This document shows positions 11,296 to 25,419 of a DNA stretch of 64,000 nucleotides, piece after piece. How positions within the stretch are numbered: the first letter of the stretch is position 1; every line of letters starts with the position of its first letter. The notes under the pieces were generated by a model. The model searched no databases. It saw only the letters and a list, made by a program, of their open reading frames with translations, and had not been told where the DNA came from. This DNA is from Hoplostethus atlanticus (lineage: Eukaryota; Chordata; Actinopteri; Trachichthyiformes; Trachichthyidae): contig JAXDDX010000044.1 of NCBI GenBank assembly GCA_034670405.1, forward strand, positions 2,102,501-2,166,500, given 5' to 3'. The position numbers were made by a program, and so were the translations under genes.

Positions 11296-13859
11296 AATAA
11301 GTACCTACCCTTTCCAGTTTGAGTAACTTTAATGTGTTTTGTTTTGTTGTGACTGTGAATCATTAGAAAAAGGTTGTTTGTAGAACCTGTTATACGTAAG
11401 AAACATCTTACAACAATCCTTATTTCTTTTTAGATTATGGAGCCTTAAGGTAACTGATCATTACTCATTGCTACTGGCGAATTTTTTTCTTTCTTTTTTT
11501 CTTTTTTATTGCTTATTAAGTTCTTGATGCAACAACAAGGCATCTTGTGAGAAAACAAGGCGTGTTTTGTCTTACCAACTGTTTTCGCTTATTTTCCATG
11601 GGTGCTGCGTATAATTAATATCTCACCAGTGCCGGGGGTTGTCATTTTTCAAATGGTTTCCCTGGAAATGTTCTACACCTCTTAATGGCCCTGCTAATGC
11701 TGTAGCTGTCATGTCTTGGACAGCTGCACTTTTACAAGACAAACTCAGCTGTGCCACGAGCCTCTCTGTGGACTTACTCACTCAAAGGCTTAGAGGCTGG
11801 TGCTGCCAGCTGGTGATAGTACACATAACATTTGATTAATCTTTACCTTGTGCCCACGACTGGAGAGTCACCTTCCAATACTGTCCCCAGCGTACTTAAT
11901 ATTTTTCCTATTTACTGATGGATGACGGATTGGCCAAATGGTCCCAAATACAAATGAAACCAGATGACTATTTACAGGTGGCCTCCAGGGTCCGGAGGCA
12001 TTGAGGTGAAGAGATTTGGTCAGTAACCAAGAGCTGGAATGTCATGATAAAATGGTGTGAGACAATTCAAATAAATCTGATTTTTGCCTCATGGCATAAT
12101 TTCCAATTGGTTAAATACTATCCCATCCACAATGCATTTATATAATATGGATTAAAAACTGTTTAGCTGTAAAAGTATCAAAATCTCAGGTACATTTCAG
12201 AGTTAGAAAAGTCAAAAGTCAAAGTCAAATCAATATGTAAACAAAGCCAGTAGTCTTTCAAAAGTCCTTTAATGTTTTAGTCTTTTAAAGTGTAGATGTT
12301 ATGTCATATTAAAGAATTGTGAAATTACATTGCACAGTCTCTTGATGGGTGACTCATGGTCCAACCTACATACGTATCCAAAGCAAGCCAAATGATGTGT
12401 ACATGCACACTGATTTGCCACGAGTTTAAAAATGTGAGCCAGCGACTTAAAGGTCAAATAAATCTTGAAGCTCAGAGATACTGCTAGCATCTCAACTCAC
12501 AGGCAGTAGATATGGAAAAGACAAGCAAAGAATGATACTAATACTGAGTTATTACTATGATATCCTTTGTAAACCTACTTGTTTCCTAAACTCTCCTCTT
12601 GGAATTAGTATTAATTGATGTACTGTGCCTTTTGTGTGTCTCTCTGAAGGATTGGCTAACATTCCTCCATGTCAAAACAATAAAACAAAAGATACTGAAC
12701 GTAAGATAATATACCAGCCTTGATAAGTAAATCACCATGATGTGAGATGTAATCTCCACAGAAGTCATGCTATTTTCTTCATTTCAAACACTATCTTTCT
12801 CTTCCTTTCCTGAAAGAAGATATTGTTGCCTGTAAGATGGTTATCATTATTCATGGGGGTTCAATTTGAGTTCAGGACAGCTGTAGTGTTACACAACAAA
12901 CACTTAAGACGCTTGTTATTTCCTAATAAGATGACAGAGCACAGATAAAGTCACTGTTTAGACATGTGGTTTACTATGTAGTATGTATAGACAAAGATGG
13001 TGTGATGGAAATAAAGAATTCATTGTAACACCCAGGGCTCCCTTGAGGGTAAATGACAATTAAATAGTGGTGATCATAAAGCAATGCACACGACACAAAC
13101 CTTGAAAATGCTCACTTTCAAAATGTTCCCCTTGATGTTTAATCTAAGGGTTGCAGTATAAGAGTACTGCGTACAGACCAGTGTTGGTTTACACCTCTAT
13201 CTTTGTTTGAAGCCACAGCATGATGGTGGCCCTTCAACCCCCATTTTCAAGAAGCTTAGACCTGGTTGTTTGATGAGGGCTTATCCCTCAGCTGACATAT
13301 TATCGTTGGACAGGCCTCTGGCTGTGCCAAAAGAACAAGCTACGCAAAGGATTAGCCAGCACACTCGTGCTAATGCAGTCAAACTGTCAGAGAGATCAAA
13401 GCCACTAACTCCAGATTAAGACCAATTAAAGTAGGTGGCCCTCCACTAATTAATAGCTGGAGCGCTCACCTGTTAAAAGGAGGACAAACAGCGAGTGTCT
13501 TTGTTCTCTCAAATACAATGTATAAGGTCACAAAATACCTGGCTGCTTCTCATTTCTGCCTGATATTGCAGCCATTAGCATTGTCAGTCATCTGTTACAG
13601 TAACTTGACATCACACTCAGCTACTCAGCCAACAAATGCAATAATTATTTTTTTACAAGGTTATGTAAAAGTACGTGTGTTTATTATGCTGTAGTTACAC
13701 CCAAGTGAATTTGAACACAAGCGTACTGTTACGTCCAAATAATGGAAACGCTAACATGACACAATTATGTGATTGCTGTCTTTATTGGAGCAATTTAATA
13801 TAAATGCCATTTTACTTAGAGGCCACCTTCCCTTTACTAGGCTTTGATTTAGCTTTTAC
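11296..13859. other. Intergenic, no gene seen
   Basis: No exon chain, RNA gene or recognisable repeat supported; ordinary AT-rich fish intergenic sequence. Confidence 0.6.
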
Positions 13860-14110
13860 AGGACTGCACATTCTGTTACATAGTGTGCGTACCCTTTTGA
13901 GCGCCTGCCAAATCCATTATATTCTCGGCTACATTGAGCACATCTTATTTCCTCTTTAATGTTTGCCCCAAAGATCCGAATTATGAGGCCATATCTCAAA
14001 CGTATCTCTTGCCAGCACCGGAATAAGACACAGAGAAGTTTTGTTGAGTCTGTCTTTCGTGCTGAAGGGGTTAATATTCTCGGTTATTACAGTAATGCGA
14101 ACATCTCTGA
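13860..14110. promoter_or_regulatory. Candidate conserved enhancer block
   Basis: GC-balanced stretch with two similar words, ttatattctcggctac (about 13918) and ttaatattctcggttatt (about 14070), plus gccaaatccatt. No coding support. The internal repetition of attctcgg may be a duplicated binding site. Confidence 0.3.
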
Positions 14111-15329
14111 CTGAGGCATCTGAACCACAGCTGGTCAGATAGACTGCAGGTCATCTGAGGGCCAACGGAGGCTCTGCTGATCAAGGCCTCTGCTCACGAC
14201 AGGGGGATGAATGATGACTGCAGAGTAAATGCCAAAACTATAAATTTCATCCCACACTGACCCAAAGCTCCTCTAAAGTTTATTTACATTTTCACATAGC
14301 ATCCACCCTCGAATGTCAATGTCAAAGTATTTCAAGGCAGGATGAATTAGTGATTGCATTGCATGCTCTCTAAAACACACATTGCTGGGAAAGTTCATTT
14401 TGCTCTAACATGTCCGTTGTGTGCGCCATTGAAGAGCAGACTGAAAGGATCTTTCATTAACTTGTCTTTTCTTATTACTCGCTCTGAATCCTGCTTTCGA
14501 CTTGATCCAGCAAAGCTGAGTAGAACCGGGTGTAATGTCAAAACAGCTCTTGAAATACAACCTAGGCCCATAAATTACAAACACTAATGAGCGAATGTCT
14601 GTTTAAGAAATAAAAAAGCTGCAGCCTGACACATTTTTATATGTGGAAAATAAATAAATAAGCTCAACACCCTGCGGTTAACTTTCCAATGGGCTTCGCA
14701 GAGAGCCCCGTTTGATGTGGACGCCTGGAGTCAACTGTGTTTGGACAGTCATGGGGTGGAGCTGCCAGGTTTTTAACTGCCCCAGAGAACACAGCCCACC
14801 ACAGAGCAGCACATAGGAGTTCCTCTGTCCTGAGGCTGGACACAGACCATCACCTGAGAGAATGAGAGGGAACCACAGTGGGATTTCTTTGCACAGAAGC
14901 CTGGAGCCTACCTGGTAGAGCCCCTACCAAACAGTGACTCTGTCCCAACCTTCAAAGGCTTGAAGAAGCCAAGGGTGTGATTCTCTAAAAAAAACACTTG
15001 ATTAGGTCTACACTGTGTAGCAGGAAGACATGACTATTACATCTTTTATTCAAAACATTCACAACATTTCATTTCCCCAACTCTGGTCCACAGCGGGTTA
15101 AACAATCCAGCCAAGAAAGCAGGTGTGATGGTTGATGATTTCAACAGAGATTTGTCAAAGCAGGAAAATATATACTGTGATATATTTTGTAGGAGATGGA
15201 AAGAAATCATTGCTCCTATTTTGTGGTGTGGGAGGGATGCACGGCCTCATTTGAGAGAATGAACATGCTTAAGTTATTACTGCAGGAAGGCAATCTGTCA
15301 AAGGCAGGCTGTTTTGGCATGGTGCATAC
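14111..15329. other. Intergenic, no gene seen
   Basis: Nothing supportable beyond short chance frames. Confidence 0.55.
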
Positions 15330-15560
15330 CGCTGCTGAGATCATAGAGTCAGATTCTGCTTGCAATTACTGCTGAAGGACCTTGGATGCAGGCAGTCGGC
15401 CATTAATTCTGTTTCTGGCCCTGGACGCTTTGACATGTCGAAATTCTCACTGTCCTCATTGCTACAGCACTGGGAAAATGGGCCACAGTGGCCAAACCTC
15501 ACCACCGGAGTAATGGATGCCATCATTAATGTAATTAGGTTCACTAACTCAGCAGTATGT
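15330..15560. promoter_or_regulatory. Candidate conserved enhancer block
   Basis: Open on both strands by chance (67 codons minus, 87 codons plus) but without protein resemblance. It contains cggccattaattctg (15398 on), catcattaatgtaattagg (15522-15540) and ctttgacatgtcg. Stop-poor, homeobox-site-rich sequence of this kind is common in ultraconserved vertebrate enhancers. Unverified. Confidence 0.35.
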
Positions 15561-18500
15561 TATAACATACTTTGTACTGTAATGTATGGGAATTCAGAGG
15601 GAAGGGGCGACCACTGTTATTAACAGTAAGTAAGTAACTGTAGCTGAGGATGGAAAATGACTGATGTTTTTAAGCAGCAGACTACCAGCTATGTAAAAGG
15701 CGTATAGAGTTTCTCAGTGTATTCAGTGTCTTTTCAGTTGACATCCATATGCTCAACAACAATTCACTAGTAGACACTCTTGAAAAACCCTATTCACTCT
15801 TTGTTCCTGTCACAAAATCATCTTGTTTACCGTACAAAGAGTGTGGCTTCGTTTGAGTGAAAGCAACGCGTTGAAAAGGATCGGCTTCAAAGGAAGGGAT
15901 TCATCATCGCGTGTCGCCCCTCCCATCCGCACAAACACCTACACATGGCTGTGATCAGGTCATTTAACTGTTTAATGTGGGATGACATTTTACCCCCCCT
16001 TTAAGCATCTTAAAGCAGTTTGTTATGCAAGGAGTAATTTGTGTCATCAAATGCCTTAAAGATTCTTTAACGCTCTGACAGGTTTAGTCACGAATAAAGA
16101 AAGTGAACGTCCCAAAAACAGTGGAAGACGGGAAGAAGCTGACATTGCCAGAACCTGTAGCAGTAGGGTGCTTAAAATTGGACGCCTTGTAGAAGATATG
16201 AAATACTGTAACTTCATATCACTGGATGTTTATTAGACATATGTGAAAAACAAATGCTGATAAGTAAGCAGTACATTTTGGCAAAAAAAAAAAATTGTGT
16301 CATGAGACATAAAATAAGTCTATGCCTCTGAACCTGTAGAAAATTCTGCCAAATCAGAATCCACTTGACACTCCATGAACTGTAGCAATAAACATTTTGT
16401 CACGCATCCAAATATCTGCTTAGAGGTTCACGTTATGCCCAAGCATCTGTGTCCGATCTGAATAACTAGCATGACTCCTGTGCAGATGGTCACAGGATGT
16501 GACCACCTCATATCGCCTGTTCCCATCAATCTACCAGTAAATAGCTCCTTTGACACCCTGTGCTCGCTTTTTGTCCAGGGCATCTCACATGACTGTCGCC
16601 ATCTTGAAAATAACACAAGGAAAAGGAGATGAGTAGAACTGTTTTTTTTTTTCCCCTGAAGTTGCAAAACATCACACCACACATACATCCCACTAGAACT
16701 TTTGACCCATTTCTGGCAGGCCATGAGTCATGAGTTAGTCCTCTTGATATCACTCCTTTGAAATCTTAATGTCCAACTGCCCTTCTCCATGGCCCCTGCT
16801 CAACAGCTAAATCAGATTTATAACTACTGTCAAAAGCAGGGATGACAGATAAATTAATCTTCCCTTCATGAGTTTACATCTTGGGCATCTGGGCTGCTGA
16901 TCTGGCCCTAACAAGCACAGAGGTCTCGGCAAGCTGTCTTTTAATGTTGATGTGTTCATGGCTGGAGATGAATGGCTCTGTCGTAGGAATCTATTTATAC
17001 AGTAGTTATAAGGCAGTGCCACCAGATCCAGGACATTGCACTTCCATGAGACTAGCACCAACATCTGTTAGAGGAAGTCTGCAACTGACAGTCCTAAGGA
17101 TTTGGAGCACCGTTCAACCCACGGTGGGTCAGTGACTGTTTGATAAATAAAACACCCTAGGAGAAAAACAATCATCACAAAACTACCTACTTATTCATCG
17201 ACCTCCAGAGCTGCACTTTCCTCAACTTTTGTAGTAATCGTGCGACTTACATCACACTTATAATCACTTTTCAAACACTAGCACACTGGGAGATGAACAC
17301 GTTAATATCAAACACTTTGCAGAGTACGGCAGACTGGAGCTATTTCAAAGAATAGATGAAAGACAAGACCACCAGGGCTGCAGAACTCAAGCTTGTCGTT
17401 GTCAGCCCACCCCCCTCACTACCTACCACACCTCCTAACCCCATCACATGAATTCTAGCCACCACCCTCCGCTGCCTCTGCAACAAAAGATGCTTTGAGG
17501 TCATGCTCCTCTTCTTTGTGCCCGCCATACCTCGTGAAGCAAAAGAGAACAAAACCGCTGAAGACAAGAACTACTTAAGAGGAGCTTATGATGAAAAGAA
17601 GATGAAAGTGCACGCAATTATTAAAGAACCGCTGTGATGATACTTAAATAAATCATCTTTTTTTGTTGTTATATTGTATGTATTTACTCAAGGTCATCAG
17701 AAAACATTTGAAATTAAAGTTTATGCATTTGTCATGGCTTACTGTAGTATCATACACATGGACTTTCATTTTCCAATATCAAACTGGGTAACACAAACAT
17801 TGACGATAATATGCCTGAGCTATTAGCTATACCCCTTTTATATTCATCACCCAGAGAATCCTCTGTGGGGGTTTAAAACTTCAAACAGTACCTCATGAAA
17901 AAGTCAGGAGGTGTCAGACATGTGTTCCCCAACCTCACCCACCCCACGTCCCCCCCACCCTCCCCAACCCCGCTGGCTTGCCAACACCAAAGGCCAGAAT
18001 TGATTTTATGTGAAGCAGGACCAGCTCCTCCTCCTTCAGGGATCACCTGCCTAACCCCTGCCTGTGGCTCTGATACAGCGCTAACAATTAATACAAGCCG
18101 TCAGAAAGAGATGGGCGAGGAAAAAGAGAGAGAACAGCAAAAATATTGACTACATAAATGTGGTTTTCATATTGAATTTCTCTGATTCTTTATCACATAC
18201 AGCACATACTGCAGAGTGCATTTTTACACAGTCTGTGATTTAACGTCAGGATTTCGGAAGCAGTCTAAATTGTCATGGTTAACTTTGCTCTAATTCCACG
18301 AGGATGATCCTTATGTATGAGCTAATAAAGTGAGGTTTATGGACGACTCAGGGCAGATTATCTGAAGTAAGGGCATTGTCCTGTGGCTGAGAAGGCTTTC
18401 AAGTTAGTCCAGCTGTACATTTAAAAAACGCAGTATGAAAGGTCATGGAAGAGCCAACAGAGATAAAAGTCTGACATGGCTTTCTTGTACCCTGATCCAT

Positions 18501-21500
18501 TTACTATCCCCTTTAAATTAAACATTCTTTCCTGTTTCCGTACATGTCCTCATCTTGACATGCAACGGTAACACGGTGCAGGTAGCACGGTGCAGGTAGC
18601 ACTTGTTTAATTTCATATTTTCCTGTTGTTTTTGGAATTGCTCTCAATGTCTGAACTACCTATCATCATCTGAGTCTAGTCTGGTAAGAATTCAAATATC
18701 GATCAGGTTGGAATAAAGCAAATCCATTTTTTCTAATTCTGCATTCACTTATCGACAAACAGAAGACAGTCACAGAGTGGAGGGGAAAACAATGCGAACT
18801 GATTCCAATATTTGGAGAAAAAAACGTGCAATGAGAAAATGTAAAGGCTGAATGTTGAATACTTTTTTCCATCCCATGTTAAGTTAAAAAAAGGTGCTTG
18901 CTAGGTAGGACTGTCTGCTACTGCCAGCATCAGAAAGCTGATCCTTGTGTGAGTGATTCATACTTTACTAAAACGATAAATAACACCCATGCCATAAACA
19001 CATTACAAAATAAAAGCTGAAAATAAATCCTAATGAGAAACTAATATTTAATGATGTGTTTATGTGCTGGGGCCACAGTTTATGCACTACAATAAAGCAC
19101 CCATAAAAATATAGCTTAATGAAGCTGTTTCCAAATATAAAGTTCTGAGTAAATGTCAATTAATGGATTCTACAGACTTTCATTTTCCTAATAACTGGAA
19201 ATGCAGCACTTTTGTGAAATACAGGAACACTGGGATATCTGTCTAGTGTAAATGACTTATTAAACCACCCGTCAAGAAAAAAGGACAGCAGATAAAAAGA
19301 CATAAATGTGTCTTGGAACAGAGATTTTAAGAGACTGCATGCAGTATGGCTTCTATGGTTGAAAATTGACTTCCTTATTTTGAACAGTGGGCACTTCAAC
19401 CACTGGCTGGATGTCAACCTCCCTTTCTAATGGACAGCCACAAAGCTGACAGGCAGTAAATCACTAGGACTACAGAAACCCATTAGTCCAGGGATACACA
19501 ATAAAAAGCGGTAATGGTCTCATAAACCCAGCAACACCACACCAGACATTGTGATTCTATCTATTAAGGGTTGAACAGGGCCCTGGATGAGTGAAAATAA
19601 GGAAGCCATTTTTCTATTGCGCATTGTTGCCCGGGGTCTCATGTTCATGATCAATGTACAGTAAGATGCATTGCTCTGAGGGCTATTTATTTACACCGTA
19701 CTGTAGCTGAGTGAACGCTATGAGAGAACACTGTGATTATGAAGTGGCTCTATCGTGCTACACGTTACAGATGCCTCGTTGATTTACAGTGAGCTAGTCA
19801 TGAATGCCAGATGTGCTCAGAGTGCTGGACGTAGTATAAAGTACAGTGGTTCAAATAGTTTATAGACATCTGCAATGAGCACAATGCTGTCCTCAAGACC
19901 TTTTACAGGCATATTATTTATGTTTACCTTCAGCCAACACTACAATAGTCATCAGTCTTCCAGTGAGACGAATAACATACTGAGATTTATTGCCGCAAAT
20001 TTGGAGCTACAGATCTTATTGAACGTATTGCGTTAGAAGGCCTGAAACTCATGACAGCTTTCGACATATAATAAATCAAATTTGCCTGAAAGAATGTTCT
20101 TTAAAATGCTGCCAAATTGTTTTAGCTATTCAAAAAGGGGTGGCAAATGTCTAAACAATTTCAGCTAAAAATGTTCCCAAATCAAATTTCCCCCTCTCAA
20201 AAGATAAGAAGCCTCATCGATGACATTTCAACAGGCTGTTCCTAAATTACAGTGCAGCAGATTGAACTTGCCTGAAGACAATGACAAGCTCCTCTCTGTC
20301 TGATGTCACTTCCCATTTCCAGACAGACTCCTATCTCCTACTGGCTTCTGCCAATAATAGCTCATCAAAACAACACAACACTTCTTGGCACCAAAATAAA
20401 GGCAGCGGTCCACGTCTGTGCCACTCAGTTGTCAATTAAGAGTCCTCCTGACACTGACACTTGTGACTTAAAAGAAACAGTCAAGAACGTGATGAATTTG
20501 AGCCGACAGATGAGAGGGCTACACGCTGCATTGCAGTACCATAATGCGCTTGAGATATGGATAACAACTGACACCACTGGCAGGTCTTATGAAGTTTGAT
20601 TTCATTTGTCACTCCAGTCAGGCTTCTTCTACTTTGTCTTCTCTCTCTGTCTCTGTCTCTCTCTCCCTCTCTCTCTCTGTGCTCAATCATTGCTGTAATA
20701 GCTCATTCTGATAGCCTGGAGACATTGTTCACTTCCATTCAAAATGCAAAGCCACAAATAGATGCTGGTATAGTCCACGCTTGTTCATCAGCAAGGGAAA
20801 TACAAGGGATTGTCTGTTCTATCAAATATATGATACGGCACATGTGGTATATCGTTTTACATGATTGCATAGCGTCTGTGCAGAGCAGTTCGGGATAGCA
20901 CAGCTTCCAGACGCTTCGTGAACTGGTGCTGCAATGTCCACGGTGTTGTCTGATCTCTGAAATCCATGCAATTTTGCACCATGGAAATATCTAACAAATG
21001 CATACCGGCTTTATAAACCAAATGTGACACAGAAATAACCATCAACCTCGGTATTTGATCGCTAAGAAGACAAATAGAGCAGTAAGTGTCCAAGCCTATC
21101 TTCACAAATACCTTGCATGCTTGTCTCCAGCCGACCACATGACGCTAATTCCTGACTGAAGCGCTCCTCCTGTATATCCCTAATCCGGACTGTGAAATGT
21201 GACAAAATCATTCTTTAGGGCTACTTTAGTGTGAATAATGTGCCCATCACATACATTCATCCTGACCTGAAAAGTGCTTCCAATGTCATAACACGCTACC
21301 TGTACATTTTCACCCCGGCTTAAGCTCCATAAATTAAATCTAGACGAGCAAATATGAGGGATCAGCATCTGGTGCTGTACATATGGGGAGTGTTGATTTT
21401 ACACTGACTTCTGAATTGTGTCACCTCAAAAACAGTGGCATTGCATGTGGTGTCTTTGTACTCATTTGAGATACAGTAGTGACATAAATTCAGTAATTAT

Positions 21501-22734
21501 CATTGGGTTAGATGCACCTAATAATAAATCAAAACAACACAATGTCCTCCAGACTGAGGATCAACTTATGCAGCAAGCTTTGATGTCATCAAATGAGGAA
21601 GTTGCATTGCCCCAATGTATCCCTGCATTCCCAAGGCTATAGGTAATAGGTCTTAAAGGAGCTTCCTGAAGTTTCCACAAAGTTTTGAGCCCAGTAATAT
21701 GGCAGCTGTCACGTTGAATTGTGGCGGCTGTGCTAGCCATTGGTTCCAGTGCTAACAGGGAGGGTAGGTGAAGTTAACTCTACTCTACAGCATGACTACA
21801 ACATGCCAAGATCCTCACCTACCTGGTGGCAAGTGGACGACAGCATAATCTTCATAGGCTTTACTCCCTACTCCCTACCAGCTTTAACTAATTGAGGAGA
21901 CAAAGTGAAAAAGACCCTTCACCGACATGATCTTGGCTGCACCTCAACTTTTCTAACTCTTTCCGTCATGCTGCGCTTCTATCGTCTGACTTCCGGCAAG
22001 ATAGTGTAAGTATTTCTTGTCAGCTCCGAGTTGAGTTCTTGCAAATGATGTCAGTGCTGCAGTATTTGACAGAGATGCGGGGAAAAAAATATCTTGGGTG
22101 TAGTCAAGGGGAATGGGCATGTCTTCTAAGTATCTGAAATGTCCTGTCCTAAACACATAATATCTGTAATACTTCCTGACACATTCTCCTAACCTCTTAT
22201 TCTGTGACAGCTTCTGTGGGGCTTTTTTCCTCTCTGGGTACTCAAGTTGGAGTCTAATTTCCTACACTTTAAGACAGTCCGCACGCAAGGTGCATTACCA
22301 TGCTATCAAGGCAATGGGAGCAATTTCAAACTGCCAGTCAGTCATAGAAATATCAGAGAGACTTAATGTCTACTGTACCCTGTCAAGGGTTCTTGTAAAA
22401 TGATGGAGAGAATAATCTGTCTCATTCACTCAACACCATTTACTTGTCAGTATAGTTTTCTGTTGTGTCTCATAGTAGTTCATAATGGTATGATGATATA
22501 AATATAAGCATATATAGCCAAAATGAAGAGGTCACACTGCAATGTAATGTTAAAAAATAGCTGTGGAAATAAGGTAGGAGCAGAAGAAGAAATGCACTGT
22601 GCTATTAATAATGCTGCACATACAAAGACACATAACTATATTAAAAATAGCATACTGCATAGATACAGCATAAATATGGAAGTGCTGCACCCCCAATGAT
22701 CATGCAGTTGTGGCTCCACAGACACCAGTTAGTT
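15561..22734. other. Intergenic, no gene seen
   Basis: Seven kilobases with no supportable exon or RNA gene. A CT-rich microsatellite lies at about 20637-20683. Around 21990 the sequence gacttccggcaag gives an ETS-like core, but no transcript structure is evident around it. Confidence 0.55.
20637..20683. repeat. (TC)n microsatellite
   Basis: Imperfect CT-dinucleotide tract interrupted by GT steps; explains the serine/leucine or arginine-rich chance frames here. Confidence 0.85.
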
Positions 22735-23070
22735 AAGGCTGTTAATTTCCTGATAGGCGCACCACTCTGGGTGACACACTGGGGCCGTACTTAACCATTA
22801 TTAATGTGACAGGCTTCAGTGCAAAGCAAATCAATTAAACAGGAGCAATCACCATAGCCTGGATAACGGCCTTTTAAGGCTGTTTTCATGTGACAAGGAG
22901 GTCCTTGACTCAGGCCTCTGTGCTAAGACCTGACAGGTCAAGAAAGCGGTATGAAACAATAGCACCTTCTAACCATCATCTCCCCTTTTTACCTGTCAGA
23001 TCGAGTCGGCCTGTCTAGCTGCTGATGTGGCATGCCCTGTGCTGGCTGCCACAAGGTGAATTTTCATGTC
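22735..23070. promoter_or_regulatory. Candidate conserved enhancer block
   Basis: Non-coding block with cttaaccattattaatgtgac, gcaaatcaattaaac and three ctgacaggtc/acctgtcagat words (about 22930-23000), which match the TGACAG core of MEIS/TGIF TALE factors. It lies about 3 kb upstream of znf503. The clustering is visible; enhancer function is inferred. Confidence 0.4.
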
Positions 23071-24169
23071 ATGTCAAGGGAATTTTTTAGTCCATTTGCT
23101 CGACATTACAATGCCACATTTATCGACCAGATCCTTTCCTGAAACCTATCAGGGCTTTGTGCCTCTTTTTTGTTGATAGTTTGGATTACATGCCCTTTAA
23201 GATGCACTTGATGTATATGTGTTTGTTTGGCGAGAGCAGCATGGTTCGACTGGAGCACCAAGTTTCACTGCTGGCTGCAACCAAATGCTAAATAACTTTC
23301 ACAGGCTGAATAACGATTCATATGTTTTCTTAATCAGTAGTTCAGTTAGTCAGTAAATATTGAGAAAAGCCAGATCAAAACAACAATGTCAACAATTTAT
23401 TCTTTAAACTCGTATATGCTAGTTATATTATTATACTATTTTGTTATATACATTTTGTTCACTTTTTTATCAAATCAACCAAAAACATTAATTGTGAATC
23501 TGTCTTCAACAAACAGACTATGCATCATTTCTTCATAGAGTTCTAGCTGCACAAAAAAAGTGCAGAGTAACTTTTGAAATTGATGCACTGGAGCATAGTG
23601 AGGGACAATAATAAGGACCAAATCTTGGTTTTGCCACCTATTTAGCTCATTTTAAGTTGATAGAAACCATATTTCAAAGAACCCTACAGTGGAATATTTC
23701 AAGAACATTTATTTAAAGTAAGAACAACTTTAAAGTTATATGGAGTTCATAGGCTTTTTTGTCCATGCTTTATGTTATAATAATAATGTTATTCATCTAA
23801 CAGGAATTAATCATGTTGTAAAATGGGATGTAGTGGAGGGCAAATTGTTATTGGCAGAATAGAGTTTAGACATAAATTCATAGTACACATATCATACTGA
23901 TGTGAGTTATATAAAGATAAGAGCTTTTGAAGAAAGAGGCATGAATTAATTATTTTCTGAAAATATAATTGATTTTTGTTTGTATTGGTGTCTATTTGCC
24001 CTGGGATGATCACCTACTGGAGGTTTACCCTCCTTCATTAAGTTGCACTATATCATTGGTTGTAAATGATTGTGCTTGCGTGGACTGTGTGATTCATGTA
24101 ACGTGTCCTTATATGAAATACTGGTAGGGATTTTCAAACTTTCTGTTTAAACGTAATGAATTGTGGCAA
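23071..24169. other. Intergenic, no gene seen
   Basis: AT-rich sequence without supportable features. Confidence 0.55.
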
Positions 24170-24480
24170 CGAAAAAATGTGCAGCCATTTAAGGATAATG
24201 CCGAGAATTTGGTGTCTGGTGCAACGGGCCATCCATCACGTCCACAATAAAGGAGTTTTTGCCTGACGGTGGAAATTTATGGTCGCCCTTCTCTGCCCTA
24301 ATAACTCAAACCACTGTGTCAGAGCCTGACAGCCGTTGCCGAAAACAGCAACCCCGTTATCAATCAAAAAACACTTGCATATGTTTAACTTTCGCCTGAT
24401 CAGCAAGACATTTATAGGCTATTGAGTAATAAGATAAGTGGGTCTATTTCGATGGAAAGAAATGTGTAAGCTTTGATGAT
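24170..24480. promoter_or_regulatory. Candidate conserved enhancer block
   Basis: About 1.5 kb upstream of the znf503 start. Contains tccacaataaagg, ctaataactcaaacc, gttatcaatcaaaaaac (PBX/HOX-like) and attgagtaataagataagtg (GATA and homeodomain cores). No coding frame. Proximal enhancer is a guess from composition. Confidence 0.3.
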
Positions 24481-24999
24481 TAATGACAGGCACGGGAGTT
24501 TTTTTTTTAGACTTCTTGGGTGGAAAAATGGATAATTTCTGGCTTGAGTGTGGTTTTTATTTCAGAGAGGGGGGATACAAAAACTTGAACATTAAAAATG
24601 ATAGGCTATTAAACAGATGCCTATCAGAAATAAGATTCTATCAAAAAAAATGCTTCGGAGTCGTGTTGGCTGGTAGAGTTTATCTCTTACTAAACGGATC
24701 GCAGTTGCAAACTAAATTAGGGTGGAGACATGAGGAAGAGACGCGTACCTTCTTCACTCCACACCCTGCACTGGTTTCACTTTACAGTAGTTGACCTGAA
24801 TCTGACTGCGGGGGGAAAAACAATCTGTAGACAGTTGATAGATAACTGGCGTGCAGGACAGAACTGACGGATGACAGTGTGTGATTGAAGGAGAGAAAAG
24901 GTTGAAATGTGGAACATGCACTTTCTCGTGTGTCTGAATGGTATTTATCTTCCTATGAAGAGTTGAAAGCATGCTGTTCACTAGTGAGTCACTAGGGCA

Positions 25000-25205
25000 A
25001 ATGCTATCACTTCTAGAGCCGTATTCTAAGCATCCTAGATTGTTTTTTTTTAGATAAATTTGGTCTTAGATGTTTATTTTTTTGTTTTCTGCAGTAGTGT
25101 TTTAAATTACTGTTCTTTATAGTGGTTTTTTTTATATTTAGAAACTTTTCATTTCAATATTTTTGAAAGCATAAGCCTAAGACTTTTGCACAATACTGTA
25201 TAAGG
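25000..25205. mobile_element. Tc1-like transposon end fragment
   Basis: The sequence gcctaagacttttgcacaat (25175-25194), continuing actgta, is the widespread terminal sequence of one fish Tc1-like family. The AT-rich region before it has T runs but no transposase. Only one end is recognisable, so the left limit is approximate. Confidence 0.6.
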
Positions 25206-25319
25206 ACTATTTTGGTCAGGGGCTTCACTCTCTCCACTGTTATACGGTAGAGACAGACAACAAAACTCTTTTCAGATTAAGGTTCCAGGAGGTTGTGTGG
25301 TTTGAAGTGTATCTATCTG

Positions 25320-25372
25320 GGGGGTGCTAACTTGACATGAAAAACGTTTGGCCACCCCTGGTCTAAGATGTT
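25320..25372. mobile_element. hAT-like terminal repeat fragment (possible)
   Basis: The words aacgtttggccacccctggt (about 25345-25364) resemble the reverse complement of a common hAT-type terminus (CAGGGGTG...CAAAC). Only one end is present. Similarity by memory, weak. Confidence 0.3.
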
Positions 25373-25419
25373 CCCTAGATGTTAAGCGTCCACCTACCCC
25401 AAAAAAAAACACCCAGAAC

